Under the pieces are notes generated by a model that was given only the letters and a program-made list of their open reading frames with translations, was not told where the DNA came from and ran no database searches. From positions 6,882,001 through 6,946,000 of the forward strand of contig NZ_CP107845.1 in NCBI RefSeq assembly GCF_041431415.1: DNA of 64,000 bases, written 5' to 3'. Positions 33,012-41,229 of the stretch are shown here, piece by piece. The DNA is from Streptomyces sp. NBC_00513. Its GTDB lineage: Bacteria > Actinomycetota > Actinomycetes > Streptomycetales > Streptomycetaceae. The translations under genes were made by a program, and so were the position numbers. How positions within the stretch are numbered: the stretch's first letter is position 1; each line of letters begins with the position of its first letter.

Positions 33012-35975
33012 ATGACACTGACACGCTTCAGCAGGAATCCACGGCGACGGTGCGCGGCGGCACTGCTCGCCGCCGCCCTCGCCGTCGCGGGACTGGCCGC
33101 GGCCGGACCGATGGCCCGCCCCGCCGCCGCGGCGACCTCGGCGGCCCCCGACACCGCGGGCGACGTCACCGGCATCAGCCGCTCCGGGAACACCTACACC
33201 GTGACGACGACCAGCGGGGCCAAGGCACGCGTGGTCGTCGCCCGCGCCGACGTCTTCCGGCTCTGGCTCGCCCCGGACGGGACCTTCACCGACGACCCGG
33301 CCGGCTCGGACCTCGCGCCCACCACCGACTTCGGCCCCGTCGACTCCTCCTCCGCGGACGCCGGCACGTACTACCGGATCACCACCGGAGCCCTCTCCAT
33401 CCGGGTCCACAAGGCGCCCCTGCGGTTCTCCGTCCTGCGAGCCCACGACTCCACGCCGCTCTGGGAGGAGAGCCGCCCGACCTCCTGGTCCGGCGGCCGG
33501 ACCACCCAGTACCTGACCCGCGGAGCCGACGAACAGTTCTACGGAACGGGCCTGCGGCTGGGGGAGTGGGCACTGCGCGGCAAGACCGTGCCCGTCGCCG
33601 TCGACAACAAGTGGCGCGAGAACACCAACGCCAGCCCGGCCCCCTTCTACATGTCCACCAACAACTACGGGGTCATGCGCAACACATGGGCCCCGGGATC
33701 CTACGGCTTCAACCAACCCACCACCCTCACCCACGACGAGAACCGCTTCGACGCCTGGTACTTCGCGGGTGATTCCCTCAAGGGCGTCCTCGATGCCTAC
33801 ACCGACGTCAGCGGAAAGCCCTTCCTGGCGCCGATGTGGGGCTTCGAACTCGGCAACGCCGACTGCTTCAACGCCTCCAACCCCGACTACCAGGGCGACC
33901 ACGGCCGTCCCCGACACCAGACCACCCCCGACGTCGTCGGGTACGCCGACGACGCCCGAGCCGCCGACATGCCCTCGGGCTGGTTCCTGCCCAACGACGG
34001 GTACGGCTGCGGCTACACCGCGCCCCTGAAGTCCACCGTGGACGCCCTCAAGGCCAAGGGGTTCCAGACGGGCCTGTGGACCTCCACCGGTCTCGGTTCC
34101 ATCGCCGACGAGGTCGCCGCGGCCGGCAGCCGGGGCGTGAAGACCGACGTGGCGTGGATCGGCAGCGGCTACAAGTACGCCTTCGACGGTGTCCAACAGG
34201 CGGTGGACGGCATCGAGAAGAACTCCGACGCCCGCCGGTACGTCTGGACCGTCGACGGCTGGGCGGGTACCCAGCGCAACGCCGTCGTGTGGACCGGGGA
34301 CACCAACGGCACCTGGGACGACATGCGGTGGCACGTCCCCGCCATCACCGGCGCCGGCCTGTCCGGCCTCAACTACGCCTCCGGGGACATCGACGGCATC
34401 TTCGGCGGCAGCCCCCGAACCTACGTCCGGGACCTCCAGTGGAAGGCCTTCACCCCCGCCTTCATGACCATGTCGGGGTGGGGCGCCACCAACCCCCGGG
34501 CCGGCTACCAGGACAAGCAGCCCTGGCGGTTCGCCGAGCCCTACCTGTCCATCAACCGGAAGTACCTCCAGCTCAAGATGCGGCTGATGCCCTACCTGTA
34601 CACGATGAGCCGTGTCGCCCACGAGAGCGGCGTCCCCAGCACCCGCGCCATGGTCCTGGAGTACCCCGACGACCCGGTGGCCCGGGGCAACCAGACCAGC
34701 GGACAGTTCATGGCGGGCGACTCCTTCCTCGTGGCGCCCGTCGTCTCCGACACCGCCGTCCGCGACGGCATCCACCTGCCCGCCGGCACCTGGACCGACT
34801 ACTGGACCGGCAAGACCTACGCGGGCCCCGGCCGGCTCGACGGCTACCGGGCCCCGCTCGACACCCTCCCGCTGTTCGTCAAGGGCGGCGCGATCGTGCC
34901 GATGTGGCCGCAGATGAACCACACGGGCGAGAAGCCCGTCTCCACCCTCACCTACGACATCCACCCCCGCGGCGCCTCCTCCTTCGAGCTGTACGAGGAC
35001 GACGGCCGCACCCGCGCCCACCGGTCCGGGGCCTTCGCCCGCCAGCGGGTGGACGTCACCGCGCCCACCACCGGCGTCGGCGACATCACCGTCAAGGTCG
35101 GCGCCCCCACCGGCGACTACGCGGGCAAGCCGGCCTCGCGCGGATACGAACTCACCCTGCACGTGTCCCGCGCCCCCACCGCCCTCACCGTGAACGGCTC
35201 CACCTCGAACCGACTCACCACCAAGAAGGCCTACGACTCCGCCGCCACCGGCTGGTTCTTCGACCCGGCCGACCGGTCCGGCGTCCTGTGGGTCAAGACC
35301 GGCACCACGTCCGGCGCCTTCACCGTCGCGGCCACCGGCGCCGGCATCCCGCCGGCCGACCCCGTCCCCGCCGACTCCGCCCCCGTCCCCTCGTCGGCCT
35401 GGAGCCTGCTCTCCACCGACAGCCAGGAGACCGCGGCCGAGAACGGCGCCGCCCGCAACGCCTTCGACGGCGACCCGGCGACGATCTGGCACACCGCCTG
35501 GTCCACCGGCGCCCCGGCCGCGCTCCCGCACGAGATCGGCATCGACCTCGGCGCCCGCTACGCGCTGGACTCCCTCGGCCACCTGCCCCGGCAGGACGGC
35601 GGAGTCAACGGCCGGATCGGCCGCTACGAGGTGTACGTGTCCGACAGCCCCACCGGCTGGGGCCCACCGGTCGCCACCGGCACCCTCCCCGACACCCCGG
35701 CAGCCACGTCGATCCCGCTGTCCGCCGCGACCGGCCGCTACCTCAGGGTGAGGGCCCTCGGCGAGGCAGGCGCCCGGGGCCCCTGGACCAGCGCCGCCGA
35801 ACTCACCCTCACCGGCCGCGCGTCGCCGCTCCCGGGCCATGCGACCCCCGTCAACGCGACCCCCGCCGACGCGGTCTCCGTGGGCTGTCTCGACCTGCCG
35901 CACGCCGCCACCGCACCGGGCACCCGATCGACTCCGTACCCCTGCCACGGCGGATCCGGCCGGCGCCGGCCCTGA
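33012..35975 (+). CDS. Secreted glycoside hydrolase family 31 with CBM32-type domain
   Basis: 987 residues. A basic n-region and alanine-rich signal peptide (to about residue 40) is followed by a GH31 N-terminal beta-sandwich, the barrel and distal beta domains. Barrel marks are MWGFELGNADCFN, KTDVAWIGSGYKYAFDG (probable nucleophile region), VVWTGDTNGTWDDM (acid/base aspartate), LMPYLYTMSRVAHESG and FLVAPVV. The last 150 residues form an F5/8C-like carbohydrate-binding module (NAFDGDPATIWHTAW, EVYVSDSPTGW). The usual WxDMNE nucleophile motif is missing, so it is not a standard alpha-glucosidase. AGGAG lies 7 bases before ATG 33012. Confidence 0.9.
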   Translation: MTLTRFSRNPRRRCAAALLAAALAVAGLAAAGPMARPAAAATSAAPDTAGDVTGISRSGNTYTVTTTSGAKARVVVARADVFRLWLAPDGTFTDDPAGSDLAPTTDFGPVDSSSADAGTYYRITTGALSIRVHKAPLRFSVLRAHDSTPLWEESRPTSWSGGRTTQYLTRGADEQFYGTGLRLGEWALRGKTVPVAVDNKWRENTNASPAPFYMSTNNYGVMRNTWAPGSYGFNQPTTLTHDENRFDAWYFAGDSLKGVLDAYTDVSGKPFLAPMWGFELGNADCFNASNPDYQGDHGRPRHQTTPDVVGYADDARAADMPSGWFLPNDGYGCGYTAPLKSTVDALKAKGFQTGLWTSTGLGSIADEVAAAGSRGVKTDVAWIGSGYKYAFDGVQQAVDGIEKNSDARRYVWTVDGWAGTQRNAVVWTGDTNGTWDDMRWHVPAITGAGLSGLNYASGDIDGIFGGSPRTYVRDLQWKAFTPAFMTMSGWGATNPRAGYQDKQPWRFAEPYLSINRKYLQLKMRLMPYLYTMSRVAHESGVPSTRAMVLEYPDDPVARGNQTSGQFMAGDSFLVAPVVSDTAVRDGIHLPAGTWTDYWTGKTYAGPGRLDGYRAPLDTLPLFVKGGAIVPMWPQMNHTGEKPVSTLTYDIHPRGASSFELYEDDGRTRAHRSGAFARQRVDVTAPTTGVGDITVKVGAPTGDYAGKPASRGYELTLHVSRAPTALTVNGSTSNRLTTKKAYDSAATGWFFDPADRSGVLWVKTGTTSGAFTVAATGAGIPPADPVPADSAPVPSSAWSLLSTDSQETAAENGAARNAFDGDPATIWHTAWSTGAPAALPHEIGIDLGARYALDSLGHLPRQDGGVNGRIGRYEVYVSDSPTGWGPPVATGTLPDTPAATSIPLSAATGRYLRVRALGEAGARGPWTSAAELTLTGRASPLPGHATPVNATPADAVSVGCLDLPHAATAPGTRSTPYPCHGGSGRRRP

Positions 35976-35987
35976 CGCCCCGACCCC

Positions 35988-36025
35988 GTCCGCGCCTGCC
36001 CGGCACGACCGGGGCAGGCGCGGAC
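35988..36025. terminator. Bidirectional hairpin terminator
   Basis: Perfect 14-bp inverted repeat (arms 35988-36001 and 36012-36025) with a 10-base loop, filling the gap between the convergent GH31 gene and the gene ending at 36026. Confidence 0.85.
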
Positions 36026-36580
36026 CTACGCGAGCGCATCCCAGTCGCGGCGGGCCGGCTCGCTGAGCAGCGGTGCCCAGCGCTCGAACAGGCCGCGCAG
36101 GGCCGCGCCGTGCGCGGCGCGGAAGGCCGGGTCGTGGTCGGCCAGGTCGATTTCGTTCGCGGCGCTCAGCTCGGCGAAGTCCCGCCTGGACCGGATGTCG
36201 GGGCAGTACACCCGCCCGGTGAACCGGTCCCGCCAGGGGCCGGACACGTCCGCGAGCGTCGGGTGGGAGACCCCACGGTCACAGCTCGCGTAGAAGTACA
36301 CGAGTTCCTCGGCCCCGGGTCCGATCACCGCGGCCAGTTCGGTCCGCCGCTCGACCGGGAGCAGGCCCGACGGGAAGCCGTCCGTGCCGTAGAAGGCGTG
36401 GCACAGGCCCGCCCGCCGGAGTTCGGGCCGAGCGCCCCACCCCGCGAGCCGGTCCCGCACGCGCACGAGGTGCGCGAGCAGGGTGCCACCGGGATGTTCG
36501 AGCTCCGCCGCCCCCAGCTCCCGCAGTCGGGCGAGGGCGTGCGCCGCACGCGGGTCGCGGCCATCGGTCGGTACGGACAT
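36026..36580 (-). CDS. HD-like (DUF6817-type) protein, hypothetical
   Basis: 184 residues from ATG 36580 (AAGGAT 8 bases upstream; an in-frame ATG at 36589 is also possible). GGTLLAHLVRVRDRLAGWG and RAGLCHAFYGTDGFPSG place two histidines as in small HD-like metal-binding domains. Other residues that could bind a metal are in YFYASCDRG and RDDF-like acidic turns. Family assignment is by pattern and moderate; no reaction is known. Terminated by the shared hairpin at 35988. Confidence 0.65.
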   Translation of the reverse strand: MSVPTDGRDPRAAHALARLRELGAAELEHPGGTLLAHLVRVRDRLAGWGARPELRRAGLCHAFYGTDGFPSGLLPVERRTELAAVIGPGAEELVYFYASCDRGVSHPTLADVSGPWRDRFTGRVYCPDIRSRRDFAELSAANEIDLADHDPAFRAAHGAALRGLFERWAPLLSEPARRDWDALA

Positions 36581-36805
36581 CGCGGCCATCCTTCGTACGG
36601 TCGGGGACGGGCCCTCGGGGTGGGTGGACCGCGGGGGAGCCCGCCCGACGGGACACGGCTCGGTCAGGGGTGGGTCGACACCCGGACCCGCCTCCACCGG
36701 GAGTCCGGACTCCGCGGCGTGAGCGGGGCCGGGTTGCCGCCCGGGCCCCGCGTCGATCGTCGTGCAGCCGAACACCCCAGGTCAATCCCCGAATTCAGGC
36801 CCAGA

Positions 36806-36825
36806 CCCCAAGCTGTACCTTGGGG
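36806..36825. promoter_or_regulatory. Hairpin covering the LysR gene ribosome binding site
   Basis: CCCCAAG-CTGTAC-CTTGGGG, a perfect 7-bp inverted repeat ending 3 bases before GTG 36829. The right arm contains the only purine-rich ribosome binding site (TTGGGG), so the folded RNA would hide it. The DNA could equally be a regulator dyad. Confidence 0.55.
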
Positions 36826-36828
36826 CTC

Positions 36829-37743
36829 GTGACCCTTGACGACCTTCGTGTCCTCGTCGCCGTCTGCCGGGCGGGAAGCCTCAGCGCCGTCGCACGCGAC
36901 CTCGGCCGCACCCAGTCGGCCGTCAGCCAGCACATACGCCGGCTGGAGAAGGAGACCGGCACGGCCCTGGTGGAACGCCACGCCCGCGGAGTGGTGCCCA
37001 CCGAGGCCGGACGCATCCTGTGGGCCGCCGCGGCCGAGGGGATGGCCGGCCTCGACGGGGCCCTGCGCCGGCTCGACGACCTCGTCCACGCCACCGGCGG
37101 TTCCGTCCGTGTCACCACCGGCGCGACGACCGTCCGGCACTTCATGGCCGAGGCGATCGTCGCCTTCCGCCACCGCCATCCCGAAGTCAGCCTGGAGTTC
37201 CGGACGGAGAACTCCAGCCGCGGTTGCTTCGACGCCCTCGCCGCCGACGACCTCGACCTCGCCTGGATCACCATCGGCGCCCCGGTCCGCGGCGTCGAAC
37301 AGCGCACGGTGATGGAGCTGCCCTGGGTCCTCGCCGTCGCCGCCGACGGCTCCCTCGCCGCCCGATCCCACATCGAGCCCGCGGACCTTGCCGGGATCCG
37401 CCACATCCGGCTCCCGGAGAACTCCACGTCCCGCGCCCACCTCGACGCCGCCCTGGCCGCCGCCGGAGTACGGATCGACCGCTCCGACACCAGCGTCGCC
37501 GACTGGGACACCGCCCTCCTGCTCGCCGAACTCGGCCTCGGCCACGCCGTCGTACCCGCCCTGCCCGGCTGGTCCGTCCCCGGCGCCGAAGGGCCGCTGC
37601 GCCTGGTTCCGGTGCCCGCCCTGCCGGCCCTGCCCGTCGGCTGGGCCGTCCGACGCTGGAGCACCCTGGCCCCGCCCGCCCGGATCTTCGCCGAGGAGGT
37701 CGCCCGAAGCCGCACCGGGCGTCGGGCCGGCCGAAGTGGCTGA
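36829..37743 (+). CDS. LysR-family transcriptional regulator
   Basis: 304 residues. The N-terminal helix-turn-helix is LDDLRVLVAVCRAGSLSAVARDLGRTQSAVSQHIRRLEKETG, followed by the LysR substrate-binding domain (VRVTTGATTVRHFMAEAIVAFRHRHPEVSLEFRT). GTG 36829 is taken as start since the helix-turn-helix begins directly after it. No divergent target gene adjoins; the nearest divergent gene starts at 36580. A hairpin spans the ribosome binding site. Confidence 0.92.
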   Translation: MTLDDLRVLVAVCRAGSLSAVARDLGRTQSAVSQHIRRLEKETGTALVERHARGVVPTEAGRILWAAAAEGMAGLDGALRRLDDLVHATGGSVRVTTGATTVRHFMAEAIVAFRHRHPEVSLEFRTENSSRGCFDALAADDLDLAWITIGAPVRGVEQRTVMELPWVLAVAADGSLAARSHIEPADLAGIRHIRLPENSTSRAHLDAALAAAGVRIDRSDTSVADWDTALLLAELGLGHAVVPALPGWSVPGAEGPLRLVPVPALPALPVGWAVRRWSTLAPPARIFAEEVARSRTGRRAGRSG

Positions 37744-37781
37744 CGCGGGCGGCTCATCGGGACCTGCGGCATGATTGGCGC

Positions 37782-38315
37782 ATGCCAACCGAGTCGGACA
37801 CGATCGAACTGGGCGAAGACGAACTTCGTGAGATCACGGGCTACGCGGCGGCGTGTGCCCGCAGGGCGCTGCCGATCTTCGAACAGGACCCTTCCGCCGA
37901 CCCTCGTCCCCGCGAAGCCATCGACGCGGCGGACGAGTTCGCCGCGGGCGGCCGGCGCACGACCGCCCTGCGGCAGAGCGCATGGGCGGCCTACAAGGCG
38001 GCGGGCGAGGCCGGTTCACCCGCGGCGGCGGACGCGGCGCGGGCGGCGAGTCACGCCGCTGCCGCCGCTTTCCTCCACCCCAAGGCGAGCGCCCACCAGG
38101 TGAAGCACATCCTCGGCGCGGCGGCCCACGCGGCGCGGGCGGAGGAGCTGGAGAGCGGGGAGGACGGACGGGTCACCGGGGGCACCCTCGAATGGGCGCG
38201 CCACCACGCACCGGCGGCCGTCGGCGCGGTACTCGGCCGGCTGCCCGCCGCACCTTCCGGAGGGGGACGCGTGGGAGAACACATCCGCGCTCTCGACGCA
38301 GTGCTGCGCACCTGA
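37782..38315 (+). CDS. Putative immunity protein, Imm-5-like
   Basis: 177 residues, all-helical and alanine-rich: EITGYAAACARRALPIFEQD, AIDAADEFAAGGRRTTALRQSAWAAYKAAGEAG, AASHAAAAAFLHPKASAHQVKHILGAAAHAARAEE. This pattern matches proteins annotated as Imm-5-like putative immunity proteins of polymorphic toxin systems. No toxin gene is next to it, so the label is only structural. Start ATG 37782. Ends 10 bases from the convergent XRE gene, with a hairpin over the junction. Confidence 0.65.
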   Translation: MPTESDTIELGEDELREITGYAAACARRALPIFEQDPSADPRPREAIDAADEFAAGGRRTTALRQSAWAAYKAAGEAGSPAAADAARAASHAAAAAFLHPKASAHQVKHILGAAAHAARAEELESGEDGRVTGGTLEWARHHAPAAVGAVLGRLPAAPSGGGRVGEHIRALDAVLRT

Positions 38316-38335
38316 GGCCGGGCGCTCACCCGGCC
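38316..38335. terminator. Compact bidirectional hairpin
   Basis: GGCCGGG-CGCTCA-CCCGGCC, 7-bp stem, directly after the Imm-5-like stop and reaching into the last codons of the convergent XRE gene. Confidence 0.6.
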
Positions 38336-39675
38336 CGCGGGGGAGCGGAGGTCAGGCCCGTCGGCGCGGGACCCAGCGTGGTGGTGCCCGGGGAGGCGCG
38401 GTGGCCCAGGCCCGTCCGGTACGCGTCGAGGGCGGCCTCGATCCGGCCCGTACGGCGCAACAGGTCGCCGAGCAGTCGGCACAGGTCGGCGAGGTCCCCG
38501 GTCGCCCCGCTGCGTTCCAACAGGGCCAGCGCCTGCACGTAGTGCTCCTCCGCGGACTCTATCTCCCCGCGCTCCTCCGCGATGAGCCCGAGCAGCCGGT
38601 GCGCGCCGCCCGCGTGGACCGCGCCGTGACTGTCGCCCAGCTCCAGCACGGCCGAGAGCAGCCCGGCGGCCTCGTCGTGACGGCCGAGCCGGCGCAGCAC
38701 ATCGGCCAGCTCGACCTCGACCTGGGCGGTGTACAGGGCGGCACGCTTGGCCGAGAGCATCTCCCGGGCGGTGCGCAACTCGACCTCGGCCGCGTTCAGT
38801 TCGCCGTTCTGGGCCTGGACGTAGCCGCGCATCCAGTGGCAGTGCGCCAGGTCGGTGCGCATCCGCAACTGCCGGTAGACCGCCTGGGCCTTGGCCAGTG
38901 ACGCGTCGGCGTCGGCCACCCGTCCCTCGGCGAGGAACGTGCGGGCGACCTGTCGATGCATGCCCGCGACCAGAGCCGGGTCCTGCACGTGCGGGGCCAG
39001 CGCCAGGGCGAGTTCGGCGGCACGGGCGGCCCGCGCGTGGGCGCCCATGTCGATGTACGGACCGATCGCCGCCGCGTACAGCAACACCAGCGCCTCGGGG
39101 TCACCCAACCCGCCGGCGTTCAGCTCGTCGATCGTCGATTCCAGCAGGTAGCAGGCGTACCGCAGTTCACCGGCCAGCAGGTGTGCGACGGCCCGGCCGC
39201 GGATCGGCCGGGCGCGACGGGGCAGCGGCTCGGCCGCGAGGAGCCGCTCGGCCGCCTCGAAATGTTCGGTCGCGCAGGACAGTTCACCGGATTCCAGGGC
39301 GCAGTCGCCGAGACCGAGCAGGGCCTCGGCCCGCTCGGGCGTGAGGTCGAGGAGCTCCGCGTCGGCGAGCAGGCGCCGGTAATGGGCGGCGGCCTCGTCC
39401 GCGGCGCCCGTGGCCAATGCCCGCTGGGCGTCGGTCAGGGCCAGCCGCAGTTCCGTCGCCAGGTGTGGCGGGCGGCCCGTCGCCAGTTCCTCGTAGGAGG
39501 TGCCGAGCCGCTCCGCGAGGTGGCGCAGTGCGGCCTCGGAGGGGCGGACCCGGCCCGACTCCAGGGTGGAGATGTAGGCCGGGGTGTACGCGGGCTCGGC
39601 CAACTGTCGCTGGGTCAGACCGCGTTCGGTACGCAGCCGATGAACCCGGCTGCCGATCAAGGCCTGTTCGTCCAT
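38326..39675 (-). CDS. XRE-family regulator with tetratricopeptide repeats
   Basis: 449 residues. Residues 5-60 are an XRE helix-turn-helix (IGSRVHRLRTERGLTQRQLAEPAYTPAYISTLESGRVRPSEAALRHLAERL). The rest is about nine TPR-like helical pairs (for example AAAHYRRLLADAELLDLTPERAEALLGLGDCALESGEL and AEEHYVQALALLERSG), a layout shared with peptide-sensing regulators in Gram-positive bacteria. ATG 39675 has GGGGA 6 bases upstream. Divergent from the M64 peptidase gene. Confidence 0.88.
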   Translation of the reverse strand: MDEQALIGSRVHRLRTERGLTQRQLAEPAYTPAYISTLESGRVRPSEAALRHLAERLGTSYEELATGRPPHLATELRLALTDAQRALATGAADEAAAHYRRLLADAELLDLTPERAEALLGLGDCALESGELSCATEHFEAAERLLAAEPLPRRARPIRGRAVAHLLAGELRYACYLLESTIDELNAGGLGDPEALVLLYAAAIGPYIDMGAHARAARAAELALALAPHVQDPALVAGMHRQVARTFLAEGRVADADASLAKAQAVYRQLRMRTDLAHCHWMRGYVQAQNGELNAAEVELRTAREMLSAKRAALYTAQVEVELADVLRRLGRHDEAAGLLSAVLELGDSHGAVHAGGAHRLLGLIAEERGEIESAEEHYVQALALLERSGATGDLADLCRLLGDLLRRTGRIEAALDAYRTGLGHRASPGTTTLGPAPTGLTSAPPRAG

Positions 39676-39752
39676 GTCTTCCCCCTGTTCACGTGAACTC
39701 TCCGACATCCGGCCGGAGTAGTCCATTGCGCATGCCCCTTGCGCGCCCCTAG

Positions 39753-39779
39753 GTTAAGCAACCAGTTAAGTCTGATTAT
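39753..39779. promoter_or_regulatory. Direct repeats and -10-like box before the M64 gene
   Basis: GTTAAG occurs at 39753-39758 and 39765-39770 (12 bases apart), followed by GATTAT at 39774-39779, an A/T-rich island between the divergent XRE and M64 genes. Possible promoter with an activator or sigma-factor site. Confidence 0.4.
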
Positions 39780-39807
39780 CAACGCACTCAACTCCGAGGG
39801 GGACCCC

Positions 39808-41160
39808 TTGAACTCAACCGTTCGGTTGGTCGTCGCCGCGGCCGGGGCGACCGCGGTGCTGTTCGCCGCGGTACCCGCCGGAGCCGCCGCCGCACCGACA
39901 CCCGCTCCGGTGTCCATCGCCGCGGGCACCGGCGTGGAGATCGAGATACCCGGCCCGGAAGAGAGCCGGATCGCGGGGTCGGGCCACGTACGGGTACCGG
40001 TCGCCGGGCGAGCGAAGGCCGCGCCCCGGCTCTCCGCCGCCGAACGGGAAGCCGACGGCGAGGTCACCGCACTCGTCGACAACGGCCCCACGGCCGACCG
40101 TCTCGACGTGGTCGTCGTCGGCGACGGCTACACCACCGCCGAACTCGACCGGTTCCACGAGGACGCCCGCCGCAAATGGGACGAGATCGCGGCCGTCGAG
40201 CCCTACGCGACGTACCGCTCCCTCTTCAACGTCTGGACCGTCGACGCCGTGTCCCGCGAGTCCGGGGTGTCGGGCGACCCCGACCCGGCCACCGTCCGCG
40301 ACACCGCGCTCGGGTCCTACTTCTGGTGCGAGGACATCGAACGGCTGCTCTGCGTCGACCAGCCCAAGGTGGACACCTACGTGGCGAAGGCTCCCGCCGC
40401 CGACCTGGTGATCGTCCTCGGCAACAGCTCCAAGTACGGCGGGGCGGGCTACAACGAACCCAGCCCCACTCTCGGCTACGAGGGCATATCCACCGCCTCG
40501 GCCGGAAACGCCAAGTCCGGCCAGGTCGCCATCCACGAGACCGGGCACTCCCTCGGCAAGCTCGCCGACGAGTACTTCTACCCGGGCTCCCCGGACTACG
40601 AGAAGTACACCGGCCCCGAGCCCTCGGACTCCAACACCTCCACGCTGAGCGCCGACCGGATGGCCCGGACCCGCGCCAAGTGGTACCGATGGCTCGGTGA
40701 GGAGTCTCCCGACGGCGGCAAGGTCGGGGCGTACGAGGGCGGCGGCTACTACGTCACCGGGCTGAACCGACCCACCGACAACTCGCTCATGCGGGTCCTG
40801 GACAAACCCTTCAACCTCCCCGGCGTCGAGGCGATGATCGCCGGCTTCCACCGCCACGCGAACACCGTCACCCCGCTCACCCCCACCGACCGCACCCTCC
40901 GGTCGCGCGACAAGGCGAGGGCGGCGGTGCCCCGGCTGGCGGCGCCGGACGGACGGCAGCTCGTGGTGCGTTGGTACCTGGACGGGCGCGAGCTGAAGCG
41001 GTTCGCCGGCCGGACCGAGGTGCGCGTCTCGGACCTGTTCCTCTTCGGCACGCGGACCCGGACCCTGTCCGTCAGGGTCGAGGACCGCACCCCCTCGGTC
41101 CGCGACCCGAAGATCGCCCGCACCCTGCGCACCACGGTCGACTGGCACGTCCGCCGCTGA
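39808..41160 (+). CDS. Secreted M64-family metallopeptidase
   Basis: 450 residues. The signal peptide (STVRLVVAAAGATAVLFAAVPAGAAAA) leads to a domain with DRLDVVVVGDGYTTAELDRF and the zinc motif HETGHSLGKLADEYFY (His243, Glu244, His247), with Glu/Asp following as the third ligand region. This is the IgA-peptidase M64 family. The C-terminal 100 residues look like a beta-sandwich. The start is TTG 39808: GAGGGGGA lies 4 bases upstream and the signal peptide begins directly after it, whereas the ATG at 39739 has neither. Confidence 0.88.
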   Translation: MNSTVRLVVAAAGATAVLFAAVPAGAAAAPTPAPVSIAAGTGVEIEIPGPEESRIAGSGHVRVPVAGRAKAAPRLSAAEREADGEVTALVDNGPTADRLDVVVVGDGYTTAELDRFHEDARRKWDEIAAVEPYATYRSLFNVWTVDAVSRESGVSGDPDPATVRDTALGSYFWCEDIERLLCVDQPKVDTYVAKAPAADLVIVLGNSSKYGGAGYNEPSPTLGYEGISTASAGNAKSGQVAIHETGHSLGKLADEYFYPGSPDYEKYTGPEPSDSNTSTLSADRMARTRAKWYRWLGEESPDGGKVGAYEGGGYYVTGLNRPTDNSLMRVLDKPFNLPGVEAMIAGFHRHANTVTPLTPTDRTLRSRDKARAAVPRLAAPDGRQLVVRWYLDGRELKRFAGRTEVRVSDLFLFGTRTRTLSVRVEDRTPSVRDPKIARTLRTTVDWHVRR

Positions 41161-41187
41161 GTGGAACCCGGCTGTCCGCCACCGGCC

Positions 41188-41225
41188 CGCGCCGGCCTCT
41201 CGAAGGACACGAGGAGGCCGGCGCG
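41188..41225. terminator. Bidirectional hairpin terminator
   Basis: Perfect 12-bp inverted repeat (arms 41188-41199 and 41214-41225) with a 14-base loop, between convergent genes ending at 41160 and 41230. Confidence 0.8.
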
Positions 41226-41229
41226 TCGC

